DNA of 63,440 nt from UBA11891 sp965658355. Lineage in GTDB: Bacteria; Bacteroidota; Bacteroidia; Flavobacteriales; Flavobacteriaceae. Positions 1 to 8,901 of this stretch are shown in pieces; position 1 is the first letter of the stretch; each line of letters begins with the position of its first letter. Below the pieces are notes generated by a model, which did not search any database, had not been told where the DNA came from, and worked only from the letters and a program-made list of their open reading frames with translations. A program made the translations under genes and the position numbers. Location: NCBI GenBank assembly GCA_965658355.1, contig CBFHRX010000006.1:1-63440 (forward strand). The letters run 5' to 3'.

Positions 1-1
1 C

Positions 2-223
2 GTTGGCAGCCAATTAAGCAGTGAAATTCAATGGGATTTAGCTGATTATAGTGTCGCCGCATTTTTACTTACAGCCACGGCAATTGGGATTGAAATAATA
101 TTAAAAATCAATCTGTCAAAGGCAGTGAAATTTGGAGTGCTCATTGTCTTTTTTTTATGTTTTCTACTTCTTTGGGCTGAATTAGCCGTAGGAATTTTTG
201 GGAGTCCACTAGCAGGCAGTTAA
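2..223 (+). CDS. Conserved membrane protein, C-terminal part only
   Basis: The reading frame is open from the left edge and stops with TAA at 221-223, giving the last 73 residues of a gene whose start lies outside the window. Two hydrophobic stretches are visible, around residues 15-35 and 40-60, and the protein ends in the pattern LWAELAVGIFGSPLAGS. I recognise this ending from small uncharacterised flavobacterial membrane proteins with three or so membrane segments. No function is known to me. It lies 37 nt upstream of the alkB-like gene on the same strand. Confidence 0.7.
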   Translation, partial: VGSQLSSEIQWDLADYSVAAFLLTATAIGIEIILKINLSKAVKFGVLIVFFLCFLLLWAELAVGIFGSPLAGS

Positions 224-260
224 CTTTAACTCCATTGAAAAAGAAATCTCAAAAGAGCCC

Positions 261-869
261 ATGCAAGAACTTTTTGTTTCCGCCTCTCACCCCCTACAAC
301 TCCAACTCCCGGATGCTGAAATAGGGTATTATCCCCACTTTTGGGACCCCGATGAAGCCGATGCTTTATTTCAACTATTGAAGACTGAGACCCCTTGGCA
401 AGAAGACACTATCAAAGTATTTGGTAAAACCTACCCACAACCAAGGCTAACCGCTTTATTTGGAAAGGATACTCGCCCCTATCGCTATTCCAATATCACT
501 ATGCACCCCCATCCGATGTCCGAATCTATCTTGTCTATTTTAAAAACCATTCAGACGGTAGAAACGCATCCCTATAACACAGTTTTAGCCAACTTATACC
601 GCGACGGAAAAGACAGCAATGGTTGGCATGCAGACAATGAGCGTGAGCTAGGTGAAAGCCCAAGAATCGCCTCTGCCAGTTTTGGCGAAGCCCGTTATTT
701 TCATCTTAAACACAGAAGCGACAAAAAACAGCGGTATAAATTACTCCTCGAACACGGAAGTCTTTTAATCATGGGTGGAGATATGCAAAAATACTGGCTG
801 CATCAAATTGCCAAAACAGCTCGACCCAAGAAAGAAAGAATTAATCTCACCTTTCGAAAGCTTATTTGA
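261..869 (+). CDS. alkB: AlkB-family 2-oxoglutarate/Fe(II)-dependent dioxygenase
   Basis: This 202-residue protein has the AlkB signature. The iron ligands are H123 and D125 (WHADNE) and H181 (WLHQI), and the 2-oxoglutarate-binding arginines follow in RINLTFR near residues 193-199. The family oxidatively removes alkyl lesions (for example 1-methyladenine, 3-methylcytosine) from DNA or RNA in the cytoplasm. Length fits the short bacterial AlkB2/3-like branch. The ATG start is well placed. The 3' end overlaps the convergent nuclease gene by 8 bp. Substrate preference cannot be read from sequence. Confidence 0.92.
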   Translation: MQELFVSASHPLQLQLPDAEIGYYPHFWDPDEADALFQLLKTETPWQEDTIKVFGKTYPQPRLTALFGKDTRPYRYSNITMHPHPMSESILSILKTIQTVETHPYNTVLANLYRDGKDSNGWHADNERELGESPRIASASFGEARYFHLKHRSDKKQRYKLLLEHGSLLIMGGDMQKYWLHQIAKTARPKKERINLTFRKLI

Positions 870-1638
870 AGATCGTATTTAACAAAAAAGCCAATCGAAC
901 GCCGCCTTTGTGTAATTGCTCTCGTACACGATTCATGTAGCGGTAACTGTAAGGGTAACTCAAAGAGGCATCTTCTTGAGTATGGGAATAGATATCTCTT
1001 GTTAGCTTTCGAGTATCGTTTATCCAGTCTTGAACACTACCTTTTTGCATTTCCTTAAGCTGCGCTTTTCCTAAACGATCCCGGTTGCTTGCTATTTCAG
1101 AATAACTCATTCCATACCCGTTAATCATCTGACTGTCCCAGACACGATGTAGGTTGGTTTTGCGACCAAACCATTTGACGGTAAAGCGGTTCCCCCCTCT
1201 GTCTTCTTCTATTCCGATATGCATAGGTTGGTGTAAATCCCCCATCAAATGAACTACTATCTTCAGAAAAAAAGCTTTCTTTTCTTTTGACAGTTGCGCG
1301 TTTTGCAATTGGCTGATACAGTATTGAATCCCTTCGGCTAAATCGCCTTTCTCACTGGTTTTTTCTCCTTGAAAATCAGACTCCATTGGGAAGTTGATAT
1401 AGTGCCATGGCTTGTATTGATCATACAGGGAATCGGATTTTATTTCATCAGCATAAAAAGACACAAAGGCAAGGTTATGGCCCTCTAGTAATTCTGCAAT
1501 TTGCTTCTTCGCCTTTTTACTCAAATGTGCGTCGGCAATTTGTCCGATCACTCTATGGCCCTTGGCTCCCCAATCGGCCTGAGCATTAAAAAGACAGCCA
1601 AGTACGAATACAAGACTGAAAACAAAGGATTTATCCAT
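862..1638 (-). CDS. S1/P1-type zinc nuclease, secreted
   Basis: A 258-residue protein starting with a signal peptide (residues 1-21, cut after NAQA) so that the mature chain begins DWGAKGHRVIGQIA. The near-N-terminal Trp and the GH motif are the first zinc-binding elements of S1/P1 nucleases. Further ligands are in YADEI, PWHYINFP, HLMGDLHQPMH and HRVWDSQ, the full trinuclear zinc set. The family cleaves single-stranded DNA and RNA, here in the periplasm or outside the cell, probably for phosphate or nucleotide scavenging. It converges with and overlaps alkB by 8 bp. Confidence 0.92.
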   Translation of the reverse strand: MDKSFVFSLVFVLGCLFNAQADWGAKGHRVIGQIADAHLSKKAKKQIAELLEGHNLAFVSFYADEIKSDSLYDQYKPWHYINFPMESDFQGEKTSEKGDLAEGIQYCISQLQNAQLSKEKKAFFLKIVVHLMGDLHQPMHIGIEEDRGGNRFTVKWFGRKTNLHRVWDSQMINGYGMSYSEIASNRDRLGKAQLKEMQKGSVQDWINDTRKLTRDIYSHTQEDASLSYPYSYRYMNRVREQLHKGGVRLAFLLNTIFK

Positions 1639-1709
1639 ATTATTTTTTTTAACAATGTACTGTATATTGATTAAGTAATAGTATTTTTACGATTAAAAAT
1701 TCATTGAAA

Positions 1710-3917
1710 ATGCACAAGAAAATAAGTATTACTATTTTCTTTTTATCTACTATAATTTGTTTCGCCCAAACCAAAGAGTCACCCAGCCTTTTTGTTAAGT
1801 ATATAGAAGAAGAAATTCGCATAGACGGTCAAGAAGAGGAAGCTGTATGGAAAGAGGCTGCGGTCTCCTCCGATTTTTGGCAATACTTCCCAACAGACAG
1901 CATAGCAGCCAAATATCAAACACGTTTTAAAGTAGTAAACGATTCCAAAAACATTTACATACTCATTAAAACCTTTTACGAAGGAGATGACTACGTAATT
2001 CCCTCCTTACGGCGCGATTTTCAAGGTGGTGGGAATGATAATTTAGCCTTTCACTTTGACCCTTTTAACGACCGTACCAATTCCTTCTTCTTCGGCACTA
2101 ACCCTTTGGGCGTGAAACGAGAAGCCCTAATTTCTAACGGGGGTAACAATTGGCGCCGGGATAGTAATTTGAGTTGGGATATCAAATGGGATACGGAAAC
2201 AAAACAATACGAGGGCTATACCTTGACTGAGGCAAGAATCCCACTCGCCTTTATCAATTATCCTGAAGGCGGCAGTAACTGGGGGTTTAATATGTATCGA
2301 TTTGATACCCAGTCAAATGAACGAAGTAGCTGGGGACATGTACCCCAAAATCAAAGCATCGTTGGAATGGCCTTTATGGGGGACTTACAGTTTGAAAAAC
2401 CACTCCCGAAATCAAAAATCCCTTGGGCTATTATACCTTTTGTAGCCGGAATTAATGTCAATGATTTTGAAAACGACGATCAATTGGCGAGCTTGAGCTT
2501 TGGGGGCGATATCAAAGTACCCATTAATAATGGGCTTAATCTAGATCTGACTTTTAATCCTGATTTTTCACAAGTAGAAGTCGACGACCAAGTCATCAAT
2601 CTCACTCGTTTTGAAGTGCGTCTCCCCGAAAAGAGACAATTTTTTATCCAAAATGCAGATCTTTTTTCCAATTTTGGTAGTCAATCCAATGCCCAGCCTT
2701 TTTTCTCAAGACGCATTGGTGTGGCAGAAGACAAAGACGGTAATACGATTCAAAACAGGATTATTGCTGGTGCAAGACTAAGTGGAAAGGTGAACAACAA
2801 CCTCAGACTCGGTTTCCTTAATATGCAAACTGAGGCTGATGAAAAAAATGAGATCGCATCCAATAACAATACTGTTCTTACCCTACAGCAAAAAGTATTC
2901 TCACGTTCCAATATTGGATTTATTTTTGTCAATCGACAAACAGCAGGGGAGTACGACTTTGTAGCTGAAGACGAACGCTTTAATCGGGTTGCAGGGATCG
3001 ATTACCGACTTGCTTCTAAGGACAATAAATGGACTGGAAATACTTTTTTCCATAAATCCTTTGAACAAAATGGAGGTACTGATAACAACAGCTGGGGATT
3101 TTTCATCAATAGAAATACTCGAAACTATGAGATCACAGAATCCATTGCTGGTATTGGAGAAGACTTTAATGCCGATCTTGGATTTGTACGCCGTAAGGGA
3201 AACTTTCGGAATTTCACGAAATACACCCAAAAATTTTACCCCAAAACAGGTCCTATCAATACCTGGAACCTGACGCTACAAAGCTACTCTTTATGGAAGC
3301 CTTCTGACGATTTTCGCTTAACAGACCGAAGCACAAACCTAGAATCCCAAGTACGCTTCAAAAACCAAAGTCGTATTGAAGTACAAGCCTCCAACCGCTA
3401 TGTTTATCTGTACGATGATTTTGACCCCACTGGCTTAAACGATGACAATCCATTACCAGGAGAGACTGATTACACCTATAGAAATATTGACATCCGTTAT
3501 AATTCTGATCAACGGAGGCGGTTTAACTTCGTATTGGGACCCAACTTTGGTCAATTCTTTAATGGCCATAAATATTCCCTTAGAAGCGATTTCAATTATC
3601 GAATACAGCCTTATTTCCAGGCGAGTTTAAAATTTAACTACGATAGAATCGAACTCGGTGAGGGCTTCCCTTCTGCTGATTTACTTTTGGTAAGCCCCAA
3701 AATTGATGTAACGTTTACGAAGTCCATATTTTGGACGACTTTTGTTCAATTCAGTTCTCAATCAGAGAATCTAGGAGTAAATTCTCGTCTACAGTGGCGG
3801 TTTGCTCCGCTTTCAGACTTATTTATAGTGTACAATGACAACTATATTACCACAGATTCCTTTTTGCCAAGATTGCGTACTTTTAACCTCAAATTAACCT
3901 ATTGGTTGAATATCTAA
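1710..3917 (+). CDS. DUF5916 outer-membrane protein with CBM9-like domain
   Basis: About 735 residues: signal peptide (cleavage after IICFAQ), a CBM9-like/DOMON-type beta domain to about residue 220, then a DUF5916 region of alternating beta strands ending in an aromatic-terminated barrel (LKLTYWLNI). This arrangement is common in Bacteroidota outer membranes; the function is unknown, possibly carbohydrate or ligand binding. A TTG at 1704 is in frame, but the ATG at 1710 (MHKKIS) makes a better signal peptide and was chosen. It is transcribed alone or with the next gene, 83 nt downstream. Confidence 0.88.
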   Translation: MHKKISITIFFLSTIICFAQTKESPSLFVKYIEEEIRIDGQEEEAVWKEAAVSSDFWQYFPTDSIAAKYQTRFKVVNDSKNIYILIKTFYEGDDYVIPSLRRDFQGGGNDNLAFHFDPFNDRTNSFFFGTNPLGVKREALISNGGNNWRRDSNLSWDIKWDTETKQYEGYTLTEARIPLAFINYPEGGSNWGFNMYRFDTQSNERSSWGHVPQNQSIVGMAFMGDLQFEKPLPKSKIPWAIIPFVAGINVNDFENDDQLASLSFGGDIKVPINNGLNLDLTFNPDFSQVEVDDQVINLTRFEVRLPEKRQFFIQNADLFSNFGSQSNAQPFFSRRIGVAEDKDGNTIQNRIIAGARLSGKVNNNLRLGFLNMQTEADEKNEIASNNNTVLTLQQKVFSRSNIGFIFVNRQTAGEYDFVAEDERFNRVAGIDYRLASKDNKWTGNTFFHKSFEQNGGTDNNSWGFFINRNTRNYEITESIAGIGEDFNADLGFVRRKGNFRNFTKYTQKFYPKTGPINTWNLTLQSYSLWKPSDDFRLTDRSTNLESQVRFKNQSRIEVQASNRYVYLYDDFDPTGLNDDNPLPGETDYTYRNIDIRYNSDQRRRFNFVLGPNFGQFFNGHKYSLRSDFNYRIQPYFQASLKFNYDRIELGEGFPSADLLLVSPKIDVTFTKSIFWTTFVQFSSQSENLGVNSRLQWRFAPLSDLFIVYNDNYITTDSFLPRLRTFNLKLTYWLNI

Positions 3918-4000
3918 TTCCTGTATGCAAAAGGTTTCGTTTTACCGAGTCTCACTTGCCTACAGCCTGTTTAAATAGAGAAATTACTAAGTAAAGCCAA

Positions 4001-4744
4001 ATGAAAAAAACTTCTGCTACTACCCTATCCCTTGTTTTTATCCTTTTTGCCTTCTACCAATGCGACACGCCCCAAAAAGCTGGGAAAGGTGAAATGCTCG
4101 TTTCTGGAAAGATTGAAGGTCTACGAAAAGGAACTTTGTATCTGCAAAAGTTTGTCGACACCCTCTTAATAAGCGTCGATTCTGTCAGTATTACAGGAAG
4201 TCCTGAGTTTTCCTTTACAACAAAGATTGAAAGCCCCGAACTGTATTATTTATCCCTGACAAAAGACGACGGAGATTCCCAAAAAGACCGAATTCCATTT
4301 TTTGGAGAACCGGGCAGTATTTCCATCAATACACGACTCAAAACCTTTGAGAGTAGCGCTAAAATTGAAGGGTCAGAAAATCAAAACCTCTATGGCGAAT
4401 ACCAATCCTTTATGCGAAGGTTCAATGACCAACAATTGGATTTATTGCAAGATTATCTAGAGTTTCAACAAGACCAGATGAAAGAAGAAGCAGATTCGAT
4501 TCAAAAAGCCTTAGACAATTTGATCCGTAGAAAGTATCTCTACGCCATCAATTTTGCTTCTAACAATGCAGATCATGAAATCGCCCCCTTCATCGCTTTG
4601 GCTGAAGTATATGATGCCAATCTTAGCCTGCTGGACACTTTGGCTGCTAGAATGTCACCAGAGGTTTCGAAATCCAAATACGGAAAAAAACTGATTGATT
4701 TTCTTGAAGACCGTCGGGTAGACGAGGGTCCTCAAGCTGACTAG
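4001..4744 (+). CDS. DUF4369-domain lipoprotein
   Basis: A 247-residue lipoprotein with a type II signal peptide, the lipidated cysteine probably being in FYQCDTP at about residue 21. Residues 30-130 match the DUF4369 pattern: VSGKIEGLRKGTLYLQK, then DSVSITGSPEFSF. DUF4369 normally precedes a thioredoxin-like domain in TlpA-type proteins. Here no thioredoxin fold or CxxC follows, only a charged helical tail (about 130-247). It may bind a ligand or partner at the membrane; function is unknown. The stop overlaps the convergent downstream gene by 4 bp. Confidence 0.8.
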   Translation: MKKTSATTLSLVFILFAFYQCDTPQKAGKGEMLVSGKIEGLRKGTLYLQKFVDTLLISVDSVSITGSPEFSFTTKIESPELYYLSLTKDDGDSQKDRIPFFGEPGSISINTRLKTFESSAKIEGSENQNLYGEYQSFMRRFNDQQLDLLQDYLEFQQDQMKEEADSIQKALDNLIRRKYLYAINFASNNADHEIAPFIALAEVYDANLSLLDTLAARMSPEVSKSKYGKKLIDFLEDRRVDEGPQAD

Positions 4745-5007
4745 TTTAGTTTCGCCAGATCAGCTCGAAGCTTCCCCAACCCCTTTTCAAACTTCTCTTC
4801 AATCCCTTTGAAGGCAGCTTTACCTTGATTTTTCGCAGAATTGATCTCGCCAATAAGTTCATCAAAGAGTTTGATGGCCGCATCAATAATAGAATCTGTT
4901 TTTTTAGCATCCACTTTGGGATTGTCTAATTCGACACCATAAATATCTTCTATTAACGCGCCCAAGGCATCGTTTATATCTTTCTTTAGCTGTTTGACAC
5001 TGGACAT
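4741..5007 (-). CDS. Small helical protein of unknown function
   Basis: An 88-residue, entirely helical, Lys/Asp/Glu-rich protein without cysteine, signal peptide or membrane segment. It resembles small conserved flavobacterial proteins of the pattern 'KDI.DALGALIED', but I cannot name a family. It starts at ATG (reverse strand) and is followed on its 3' side by the convergent DUF4369 gene, which it overlaps by 4 bp. Coding is supported by the amino-acid composition and the tight fit between neighbours. It is 40 nt upstream of the peroxiredoxin gene on the same strand and may be cotranscribed. Confidence 0.7.
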   Translation of the reverse strand: MSSVKQLKKDINDALGALIEDIYGVELDNPKVDAKKTDSIIDAAIKLFDELIGEINSAKNQGKAAFKGIEEKFEKGLGKLRADLAKLN

Positions 5008-5047
5008 AATTGTATGTTTTAAATTAAATATAAAAACTTATTTGGGT

Positions 5048-5506
5048 TTAGGCAACCGTCTCTTTTTTAAGCGCTTTTAAGGCTTTGAAGATGTGGCTTC
5101 TTGGATTTATACTATCGTGCGCCAATACTAAGATTCCCTCTTTGTTAAAAACAAAGGTAACTCTGCGGCTAAGTATTCCAAAAAACTGAGGACTGATCTT
5201 AAAGGCTTTCTGCAAAGACTTATCGGGATCGGACAGTAATGAATAGGGCAAATTAAAACTCGCAGCAAAACGCTCGTGACTTCTTTGACTGTCGGTACTA
5301 ACCCCGAGTAAATCGGCTCCGTAGTCCATAAAATCTTCGTATTTATCTCGAAACGAACAAGCTTCAGCAGTACAACCTGGAGTGAAATTCTTGGGGTAAA
5401 AGAATACCACCAACGGCTTTTTACCTACAAATTGTTCACTTGTTACTCGTTCCCCTTTTTGATTTTTTAGATCAAAGAAGGGAAGTTTATCTCCTTCTAT
5501 TAGCAT
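5048..5506 (-). CDS. bcp: Peroxiredoxin (Bcp/PrxQ type)
   Basis: A 152-residue AhpC/TSA-fold thiol peroxidase. The active site reads FYPKNFTPGCTAEACSFRD: C45 is the peroxidatic cysteine and C50 the resolving cysteine five residues on, the spacing typical of atypical 2-Cys PrxQ/Bcp enzymes. It reduces hydroperoxides in the cytoplasm using thioredoxin. It lies one nucleotide after the stop of the queD-like gene and is the last gene of an idi-queD-peroxiredoxin operon. Confidence 0.9.
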   Translation of the reverse strand: MLIEGDKLPFFDLKNQKGERVTSEQFVGKKPLVVFFYPKNFTPGCTAEACSFRDKYEDFMDYGADLLGVSTDSQRSHERFAASFNLPYSLLSDPDKSLQKAFKISPQFFGILSRRVTFVFNKEGILVLAHDSINPRSHIFKALKALKKETVA

Positions 5507-5507
5507 T

Positions 5508-5918
5508 TTAGGCTCCGTTGTATTTTACAAAGTTTCTGGGGGTTTCGTATAAGACCACTTCCAAATCTTGGTTTGATTCTAGATGGGGGCGTAGTTTATT
5601 GTAGATCACGACAACGATATTCTCTGCTGTCGGGATTAGATTTTTGAATTCTGGTACCTGCACATTGAGGTTTTTATGATCAAAAGCATTTTCTACTTCC
5701 GATTTGATGAGGTCTCGTAATACTTTCATATCCATGACGTAGCCCGTATCAGGATCAATATCCCCCGTCACATGGACAATTAATTCATAGTTGTGGCCGT
5801 GAAAAAACTCATTGGAACACTTTCCAAATACAGCTTCATTTTGCGCAGTATCCCAATCGGCTCTATAGAGGCGATGGGCAGCATTAAAATGGGCTTTTCT
5901 AGAGACAGTAACTCGCAT
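5508..5918 (-). CDS. queD: 6-carboxy-5,6,7,8-tetrahydropterin synthase / PTPS family
   Basis: A 136-residue protein of the QueD/6-pyruvoyltetrahydropterin synthase family. Zinc ligands are H15 (AAHRL), H40 and H42 (FFHGHNY). The catalytic cysteine is C34 (FGKCSN), followed later by FDHKNLN and by the substrate-binding glutamate near VLYETP. QueD converts dihydroneopterin triphosphate to carboxytetrahydropterin, the first committed step to queuosine. The start codon shares one base with the idi stop (TAATG), implying translational coupling. No other queuosine gene is nearby, so a pterin role in another pathway is possible. Confidence 0.88.
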   Translation of the reverse strand: MRVTVSRKAHFNAAHRLYRADWDTAQNEAVFGKCSNEFFHGHNYELIVHVTGDIDPDTGYVMDMKVLRDLIKSEVENAFDHKNLNVQVPEFKNLIPTAENIVVVIYNKLRPHLESNQDLEVVLYETPRNFVKYNGA

Positions 5919-6451
5919 TAGCTTTGATTTTTTTGGGATTGAACATAGGTGTAAAAGCGATCAAAAATAATTTTAAACCAGGCCGTAAACTGATCGGGTT
6001 TGGCTTGCATTTCAGCCGCTATCGTCTCCAATGAAGCCCAGCGAAAGGCAGCCACTTCATCGGGGTTAATCTGAGGATCAGAATCCGAATACCCCAGCAA
6101 CACATGATCGTATTCATGCTCTGTAAGTCCATTGTCAAAAGGCGCTTTATAAATAAAACTAAAGAGTTCCTCTAAACTTGCCTCCATCCCCATCTCTTCC
6201 TGCAATCGACGTTTCCCTGCTTTTAGGCTGCTCTCCCCCTCTCTTTGATGACTGCAGCAGCTGTTGGTCCAGAGACCTGGGGAATGGTATTTTTCCCAAG
6301 CGCGTTGTTGGAGCAGCAACTCCCCTTTTTTGTTTAAGATAAAAACCGAAAAGGCGCGATGCAAAACTGCTTTTTGATGTGCTTCCATCTTAGGCATAGT
6401 ACCCAAGGGCCGGTCGTTGGTATCAACGAGTATGACTTCTTCTTCTTTCAT
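5918..6451 (-). CDS. idi: Isopentenyl-diphosphate delta-isomerase, type I
   Basis: A Nudix-fold protein of about 177 residues from the chosen ATG at 6451 (MKEEEVILVD). The longer frame back to 6523 adds an unrelated hydrophobic extension. Metal ligands H25 (MEAHQK), H31 (VLHRAF) and H68 (CCSHQ), the catalytic cysteine in LWTNSCCSH (C65) and the EYDH motif with the catalytic glutamate are all present. It interconverts IPP and DMAPP for isoprenoid synthesis (quinones, carotenoids, undecaprenyl phosphate). It is the first gene of the operon with queD and bcp and is divergent from prfC. Confidence 0.92.
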   Translation of the reverse strand: MKEEEVILVDTNDRPLGTMPKMEAHQKAVLHRAFSVFILNKKGELLLQQRAWEKYHSPGLWTNSCCSHQREGESSLKAGKRRLQEEMGMEASLEELFSFIYKAPFDNGLTEHEYDHVLLGYSDSDPQINPDEVAAFRWASLETIAAEMQAKPDQFTAWFKIIFDRFYTYVQSQKNQS

Positions 6452-6547
6452 GCAACAGATCAAAAATACCGAAAACTTGAACAAAAACCTAAATACTGAA
6501 CCACGGAGACAGCTAATTTTCAACTATTTTTGCCAAAACTTTTTTTG

Positions 6548-8134
6548 ATGGGCTTTACGGAAGAATTACAACGCCGACGCACTTTTGGGATTATCTCCCA
6601 CCCCGATGCTGGAAAAACCACCTTAACAGAAAAACTCCTTTTATTTGGAGGGGCGATACAAGAAGCCGGTGCCGTAAAATCCAACAAAATAAAAAAGTCT
6701 GCCACCAGTGATTTTATGGAAATTGAACGCCAACGTGGAATTTCGGTAGCCACTTCCGTATTGGCTTTTAACTATCAGAATAAAAAAATCAACATTCTAG
6801 ACACCCCTGGACACAAAGATTTTGCCGAAGACACCTTTCGCACGCTTACAGCCGTTGACAGCGTTATTGTTGTCATCGATGTGGCAAAAGGGGTTGAAGA
6901 ACAAACCGAAAAACTGGTCGAAGTTTGCCGTATGCGCAACATCCCCATGATAGTCTTTATCAACAAACTAGACCGTGAGGGAAAAGACGCCTTTGATCTG
7001 TTGGACGAAGTAGAAACAAAGCTCAAGCTATCTGTGACCCCACTCTCCTTTCCCATAGGTATGGGCTATGATTTTAAAGGGATCTACAATATCTGGGAAC
7101 AGAATGCACAGCTTTTTTCTGGAGAGCAAAAGCAAACCATCTCCGATAAAGAAACCTATGACTCTCTTGACGATCCCCAACTAGAAGAACGAATTGGAAG
7201 CAGCTCCTTAAAAACACTAAAGGAAGAACTAGAACTTGTAGAAGGAGTCTACAATCCATTTGACAAACAAGCCTACCTCGAAGGGCAACAGCAACCGGTA
7301 TTTTTTGGTTCAGCCCTCAATAACTTTGGTGTTCAAGAGCTGTTGGATTGCTTTATAGAAATTGCCCCTGAACCCCTTCCCAAGCAAGCCGATCAACGCT
7401 TAATAGAGCCTGATGAAAAGGACTTTAGCGGTTTTGTGTTTAAAATTCATGCCAATATGGACCCCAAGCATCGCGATCGATTGGCCTTTGTCAAGATCGT
7501 ATCGGGCACATTTGAACGCAACAAACCCTACCTGCATGTGCGTCACGGAAAGAAACTTAAATTTTCGAGTCCCAATGCCTTTTTTGCAGAAAAAAAAGAA
7601 ATTGTTGATGTCTCCTACCCAGGAGATATTGTTGGGCTTCACGATACCGGAAACTTTAAAATTGGAGACACCCTTACCAGTCAAGAAAAAATTCAATTCC
7701 AGGGGATTCCCTCTTTCTCGCCAGAACATTTTCGTTATATCAACAATGCCGACCCCATGAAAGCCAAGCAGCTTAATAAAGGCATTGACCAATTAATGGA
7801 CGAAGGGGTGGCGCAGCTTTTTACCCTTCACCTAAACAACCGTAAAGTAATTGGCACTGTTGGGGCGCTGCAATTTGAGGTAATCCAATACCGCTTATTG
7901 CATGAGTATGGTGCCCAATGTTCCTATGAGAATTTAAATGTTCATAAAGCCTGTTGGGTCGCTTGCGATCAGGAAGACCACCCTGAATTCATAGAGTTCA
8001 AAAGAGTAAAGCAAAAGTTTTTGGCACAAGACAAACAAGGCCAGCTGGTTTTTTTGGCTGATTCTGCTTTCTCCTTGCAAATGACGCAACAAAAGTATCC
8101 CGCGGTACACTTCTTTTTTACTTCTGAATTTTAA
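6548..8134 (+). CDS. prfC: Peptide chain release factor 3 (RF3)
   Basis: A translational GTPase of 528 residues, the normal RF3 length. The GTPase motifs are SHPDAGKTT (P-loop), RQRGIS (switch I), DTPGH and NKLD, followed by the RF3-specific beta-barrel and C-terminal domains. It recycles RF1 and RF2 from the ribosome after termination. The frame can be extended to a TTG at 6530, but the ATG at 6548 (MGFTEELQRR) is the expected start. It is divergent from idi, so the roughly 95-bp gap carries both promoters. Confidence 0.95.
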   Translation: MGFTEELQRRRTFGIISHPDAGKTTLTEKLLLFGGAIQEAGAVKSNKIKKSATSDFMEIERQRGISVATSVLAFNYQNKKINILDTPGHKDFAEDTFRTLTAVDSVIVVIDVAKGVEEQTEKLVEVCRMRNIPMIVFINKLDREGKDAFDLLDEVETKLKLSVTPLSFPIGMGYDFKGIYNIWEQNAQLFSGEQKQTISDKETYDSLDDPQLEERIGSSSLKTLKEELELVEGVYNPFDKQAYLEGQQQPVFFGSALNNFGVQELLDCFIEIAPEPLPKQADQRLIEPDEKDFSGFVFKIHANMDPKHRDRLAFVKIVSGTFERNKPYLHVRHGKKLKFSSPNAFFAEKKEIVDVSYPGDIVGLHDTGNFKIGDTLTSQEKIQFQGIPSFSPEHFRYINNADPMKAKQLNKGIDQLMDEGVAQLFTLHLNNRKVIGTVGALQFEVIQYRLLHEYGAQCSYENLNVHKACWVACDQEDHPEFIEFKRVKQKFLAQDKQGQLVFLADSAFSLQMTQQKYPAVHFFFTSEF

Positions 8135-8196
8135 TAAAACGCTCTTTATTCTTAACCATTCGTTTTTTTATATTGAAAAAACTAAAATGGTATTGC

Positions 8197-8652
8197 ATGA
8201 TACACATTCAAGAACTTCCGGAATACCATTTGGCAGCTGTCCATCACACAGGTGTTAAAGGGATTGAAAACGCTTTTGAGAAGCTGACACTATGGGCATA
8301 CCCAAAAGGCTTATTCAATAATCCAAAAGCGAAAATGGGACGCATTTTTTATGACAGCTTTAAGTATACTGAAGCTGACAAGGTTCGCATGAGTGTGTTT
8401 TTAATCACTGATACTGTTATTGAAATAGAAAGTGAGATAAAAAAATTAACGATACCTAAGGGAAAATATATCGTAGGTCGATTTGAAATCAATCCTAGTG
8501 AATTTGAAAAGTCTTGGACAAGCCTTTTTATTTGGATGAATGAAAATGGATATCAAAAAAGAGAAGAGAATCCATTTGAAATCTATCATAATGATTATCG
8601 AGAACATCCCGAAAATAAGTGTTTAGTAGACCTGCATATACCTGTAGATTGA
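8197..8652 (+). CDS. GyrI-like / AraC effector-binding domain protein
   Basis: About 151 residues, a stand-alone GyrI-like domain (duplicated SHS2 fold): IHIQELPEYHLAAVHHTGVKG at the start, RMSVFLITD and IPKGKYIVGRFE in the second half, and an EIYHNDYREHPENK finish. In other proteins this fold is the drug- or ligand-binding half of AraC or MerR regulators. Here no HTH is attached. It may sequester a small molecule or inhibit gyrase as SbmC does. The frame reaches a TTG at 8173; ATG 8197 begins exactly at the domain and was chosen. Confidence 0.8.
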   Translation: MIHIQELPEYHLAAVHHTGVKGIENAFEKLTLWAYPKGLFNNPKAKMGRIFYDSFKYTEADKVRMSVFLITDTVIEIESEIKKLTIPKGKYIVGRFEINPSEFEKSWTSLFIWMNENGYQKREENPFEIYHNDYREHPENKCLVDLHIPVD

Positions 8653-8901
8653 AAAGACCGTTCAAAGAGTAATTCCTTTTATACTAGGAAAATTCCTACA
8701 CAAACCTATTCCATACCTTTGATAAAGACCCAAAACTTATCTTTTTATTGTATGACACACCTAGCCCTCACCCAATTTACACCTACCACTATATCTGAAT
8801 TTAATTTCTACTTAGCGGAACCCTAAAGCTGTTTTTACTCTGGTTAAATTTCCTATCAACGATAGCAAAACAATTTCCCCAAACTCTTACACACCCCAAA
8901 T

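Noticed and set aside
5508..5918. preQ1 riboswitch in front of queD
   Set aside because: The queD start overlaps idi; there is no untranslated leader.
8685..8698. Palindrome TAGGAA-AA-TTCCTA in the 8653-8901 gap
   Set aside because: Short, not associated with a promoter or T-run; likely chance in AT-rich DNA.
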